DNA from: Acorus gramineus
Taxonomy: Eukaryota > Streptophyta > Magnoliopsida > Acorales > Acoraceae
Length of the DNA: 64,000 bases
Assembly: GCA_030737835.1 (NCBI GenBank)
Contig: CM060853.1
Span: 16,302,895 to 16,366,894, forward strand
Direction of reading: 5' to 3'
Shown: in pieces, positions 61,901 through 64,000 of the stretch
How positions within the stretch are numbered: the stretch's first letter is position 1
Layout: each line of letters starts with the position of its first letter
Notes under the pieces: generated by a model
The model's database searches: none
What the model was told of the DNA's origin: nothing
What the model saw: the letters and a program-made list of their open reading frames with translations, nothing else
Made by a program: the position numbers and the translations under genes

Positions 61901-62478
61901 AAAACCTCTCGCTATTTTTTTCAATTTACTTTCAAATAACAATTAATAAGTAATGCTGATCCGATAACTGTCTTTCTGTTATTAATTGCTTTACAAATTC
62001 TCTCATATAATTTTCCTGCAACTATAACCATGAAAATTAGGGAATTCTTCTGATAAATATACATATGTACCCCTTCATGCATAAGCCTCTAGCAGTTGAT
62101 TTAGTAGGAATGATTCAATATGTCTTTTCATGTCTCTGTTCTTGTTCTTGTTCATCCTTTTCTTGTATTTCTTCATAACCTCCCAAAATTCTCTCATCTG
62201 CGAATGTCAAAGAATATCTTGAAATATTTATCATCAATCGTTGTTCTCAATGCTTGAAAATGTTGATACAGATCGCTAGCTTCATAAAGTCTCACATATT
62301 CAGCAGAAGGAGACCCATCGATGGGTGGAAATACATGATAGAAGAGCTGGGCCCAAATGCCAAGAGGGGAAAGGGCGGTGTCCAGAGAATGCCTGCTTTA
62401 GCTGATCCATCCACCCAACCATTTAAGGAGGACCAACCAGCAATCACAGCCGATCTTTCATCTTTCAGAGGGAGGTAA
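58922..62478 (+). CDS. GCD1: GCD1-like mitochondrial protein (gamete cell defective 1 family)
   Basis: Three exons, 58922-59436, 61271-61460 and 62272-62478, with GT-AG introns and phases that join (2, 0) into 303 residues. The N-terminus (RLLQLHLTSLSRHHT, then Ala/Ser/Arg-rich to about residue 40) looks like a mitochondrial presequence. A low-complexity Ser/Gly stretch and the conserved core WNIAWETAWLPEGLSGKN follow. Then come MKRDYRMRKQSIHAAMWAEE, an exon-2 acidic segment (EEDILLQEFERRIAF) and the exon-3 block RRRPIDGWKYMIEELGPNAK. I recognise these as the plant GCD1 family, which has no known catalytic domain and is reported to be needed in mitochondria for gamete maturation and embryo development. 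The C-terminus is less sure: the frame closes with taa at 62476, but a GTAACT donor overlaps it at 62475, so a further exon is possible. Half a MULE-type MITE sits about 75 bases upstream of the start. Confidence 0.8.
59675..59860 (-). mobile_element. tRNA-derived SINE in GCD1 intron 1
   Basis: On the minus strand GAGTTGGCTAGCACTATGGG (box A region, about 59836-59817) is followed by GTGTTCAATTCCCACCC (box B, about 59798-59782), at the spacing of a tRNA head. The body continues to GGGATACCTCCAGACA and a short A run (about 59680). A similar AGTGGGGTTTATC / AGTGGG(T)nATC motif on both flanks may be a target duplication. Confidence 0.65.
59973..60241 (-). mobile_element. copia-style solo LTR candidate
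   Basis: The minus strand reads TGCTTGAGTTGATC...CCGCAACA, with TG...CA ends, a CTATAAAAACACACAG TATA region and an AACCACGCAAATCCATGTG segment typical of copia LTRs. No internal domains flank it and no 5-bp duplication is evident. It lies within GCD1 intron 1. Confidence 0.35.
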
Positions 62479-63836
62479 CTGTGCCATATATTGTTTTCAA
62501 TGCTTACTGCACACTGAATTCATGACTACTGTATTTGTGGTTCTTACTATCAAGCGTTAACAAGTGTATCTGGATCTTATAATTCCTGGGTGATTCATGT
62601 CTCGATGAAGCTGTTATTTGTCATCACCATTTATGATATCTACTGTGAAAGCTTAAACTTTATCAAATTTTTTGTCTCCAAACCTGCAACAGAGTAGTGT
62701 TATTTTTAAACCAAAATTCTTGAGAAACGTGATTTAGAGAATGCGCAATTATTATTGATTGGTTAGTCATAATAGCATGACCATTCGATACCCTTGTTAG
62801 GACATTTTCCCGCTTAAAATCATGCTTTCAAGTTCAATAGTTTTTTTTTTTTTTTTGGTTGGATGATGAAAATTTGCATTGATGTATAAATAAACATCCA
62901 AGAACAGGTAGAAAAAACTCATAATACAAAAAAAGAAAATATCATATCACTGTCACTGCATGCCACTTTTTCATGTTGAGTATGATTTGAATTTTTTTTT
63001 AAGTGTATATTTGTTTAATAAATTATATATTTTTACAAAAAAAAACGTAAAATGCATATTCAAATGAATTGAACGCCTGCTTGCACACCCACACATATAC
63101 ATTGTGTTATTATGTGAATGTATATATTTTGTTAGATGATACGACATTAGTAAGAATGACTGTAGAATTGTCCTTAGTGTAACAGGCCTGTAGAAGGATC
63201 CTCTATTCAGCGCATTGGAGTCCTCAATCATTTAGTAAATAGATACCATTTTGTCATAGTATGCCCTCTCTGATCATTATATTCATTATCTTGATCTCAA
63301 TTATCATCATGAACCGGTCATAGCATAAAGATTATGGTTACAATTTCTGATACCAATTATAGAAGGGTTGGAATAAATCCATTTTCCATCCATCCACCTC
63401 AACTTATGATCAGATGTTAGTTATACAAATAATAAAGATATAAAAATAATGATAAACAAATATTTTAAAAAGGAAAATGTTAGGTTCAGGCTTGTGCAGT
63501 TCGCACATATTTTGATTTTTTAAAAAATAATAAAAATTATCGGTATATATACTTTTATTAAAAGTTTATGTGAATGAATATATTTACCAAAAAAAAAAAA
63601 TGTGAAATTCTAAAGAGATGCATCTCCCTTTTGTTTGAGATCACATATATATGAAATTTTTTATATTTTTAAAATGCATATATCTTCTAAATAAGTGTAT
63701 ATAGATGTTTCCTGGGATTGGATGCATCAAAACTCACATTAGAAATGTAATGATTAAACCATTTTATTTTCTGGCCGCTAAGAATCTTCAACACATCACT
63801 ATAAGAACAAGATTATATTGATGTTTTATTGATAAG
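62479..63836. other. GCD1 3' flank and intergenic region
   Basis: GCD1 3' UTR and AT-rich DNA without a recognisable coding sequence. If the GTAACT donor at 62475 is used, a short terminal exon should lie here, but none is recognisable by eye. A TCTGATACCAATTATAG motif near 63348 resembles a reversed initiator-Met primer-binding site and may be a retroelement scrap. Confidence 0.4.
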
Positions 63837-64000
63837 TAGGGGTGCAACTTGGGTGAGTTGAATCCAATCCGACTCAACCCGGTTCATGGATGGGTTTGGG
63901 TTGAGGTTTTTCTCTGTCGGGTTCAACCGGACCTGAACCCGAACTAACCCGAACCCAATTCGGGTCGGGTTCAGGTTGGGGGGTCGGGTTAGGCGGGCTC
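63837..64000. mobile_element. hAT-like MITE, truncated by the window end
   Basis: Starts TAGGGGTGCAACTTGGGTGA, close to the ends of the elements at 18788 and 57778. It continues with dense CGGGTT/AACCCGAA phrases to the last base. The right terminal repeat lies outside the window. Confidence 0.65.

Noticed and set aside
63340..63375. Reversed primer-binding-site motif (TGATACCAATT) as evidence of an LTR retrotransposon
   Set aside because: No LTR boundary, polypurine tract or gag/pol remnant is nearby; kept only as a remark.

Overview
This is a gene-poor, AT-rich stretch of a flowering-plant nuclear genome. The evidence is GT-AG introns, telo-box and site II promoter motifs, plant-specific gene families, and dense small transposons (MITEs) with long introns. 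GC-rich 5' coding ends that decline toward the 3' end (the F-box/kelch and GCD1-like genes) lean toward a monocot, but the sequence does not fix the species.

Five protein-coding genes can be modelled with confidence. (1) 9985-11220 (+): an intronless-CDS F-box/kelch-repeat protein of the SKIP11/At1g74510 group, with a probable intron in its 5' leader. (2) 21869-29019 (+): MAG2, the RINT1/TIP20-type ER-Golgi tethering factor, four exons, 789 residues. (3) 46050-46416 (+): a PRE/ILI atypical HLH growth regulator, two exons, 88 residues. (4) 49731-53880 (-): cytosolic ribosomal protein S9 (eS/uS4 family), three exons, 196 residues, with a classical ribosomal-protein promoter. (5) 58922-62478 (+): a GCD1-like mitochondrial protein, three exons, 303 residues. 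A sixth, unidentified 86-codon ORF lies at 48165-48425 (-). It has a telo-box leader and a splice donor just after its stop.

Layout: 1-9.2 kb is intergenic, with an ABRE/G-box cluster, a two-unit and a three-unit tandem repeat, a MULE-type MITE and a SINE-like piece. The F-box gene follows at 9.2-11.7 kb. From 11.7 to 20.3 kb is intergenic, with two MULE-like fold-back elements and two hAT MITEs that have perfect 8-bp target duplications. A 1.3-kb MULE-like element carrying a GC-rich insert sits directly upstream of MAG2 (21.7-29.0 kb), whose 4.5-kb second intron holds another MULE MITE. From 29 to 45 kb is the longest gene desert, with PIF/Harbinger, MULE, SINE, LINE-tail and LTR-like remnants. 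The right-hand 19 kb carries PRE, the unknown ORF, RPS9, a tandem-repeat-rich probable transposon, three more hAT-type elements (the last cut by the window end) and GCD1.

The genes are ordinary, unlinked housekeeping or regulatory genes: protein turnover, vesicle tethering, growth control, translation and mitochondrial function. They do not form a pathway or cluster. The most informative non-genic signal is the concentration of MITE families whose target-site duplications can be read directly, several of them inside introns or within a few hundred bases of start codons. I did not find a convincing new multi-gene system.
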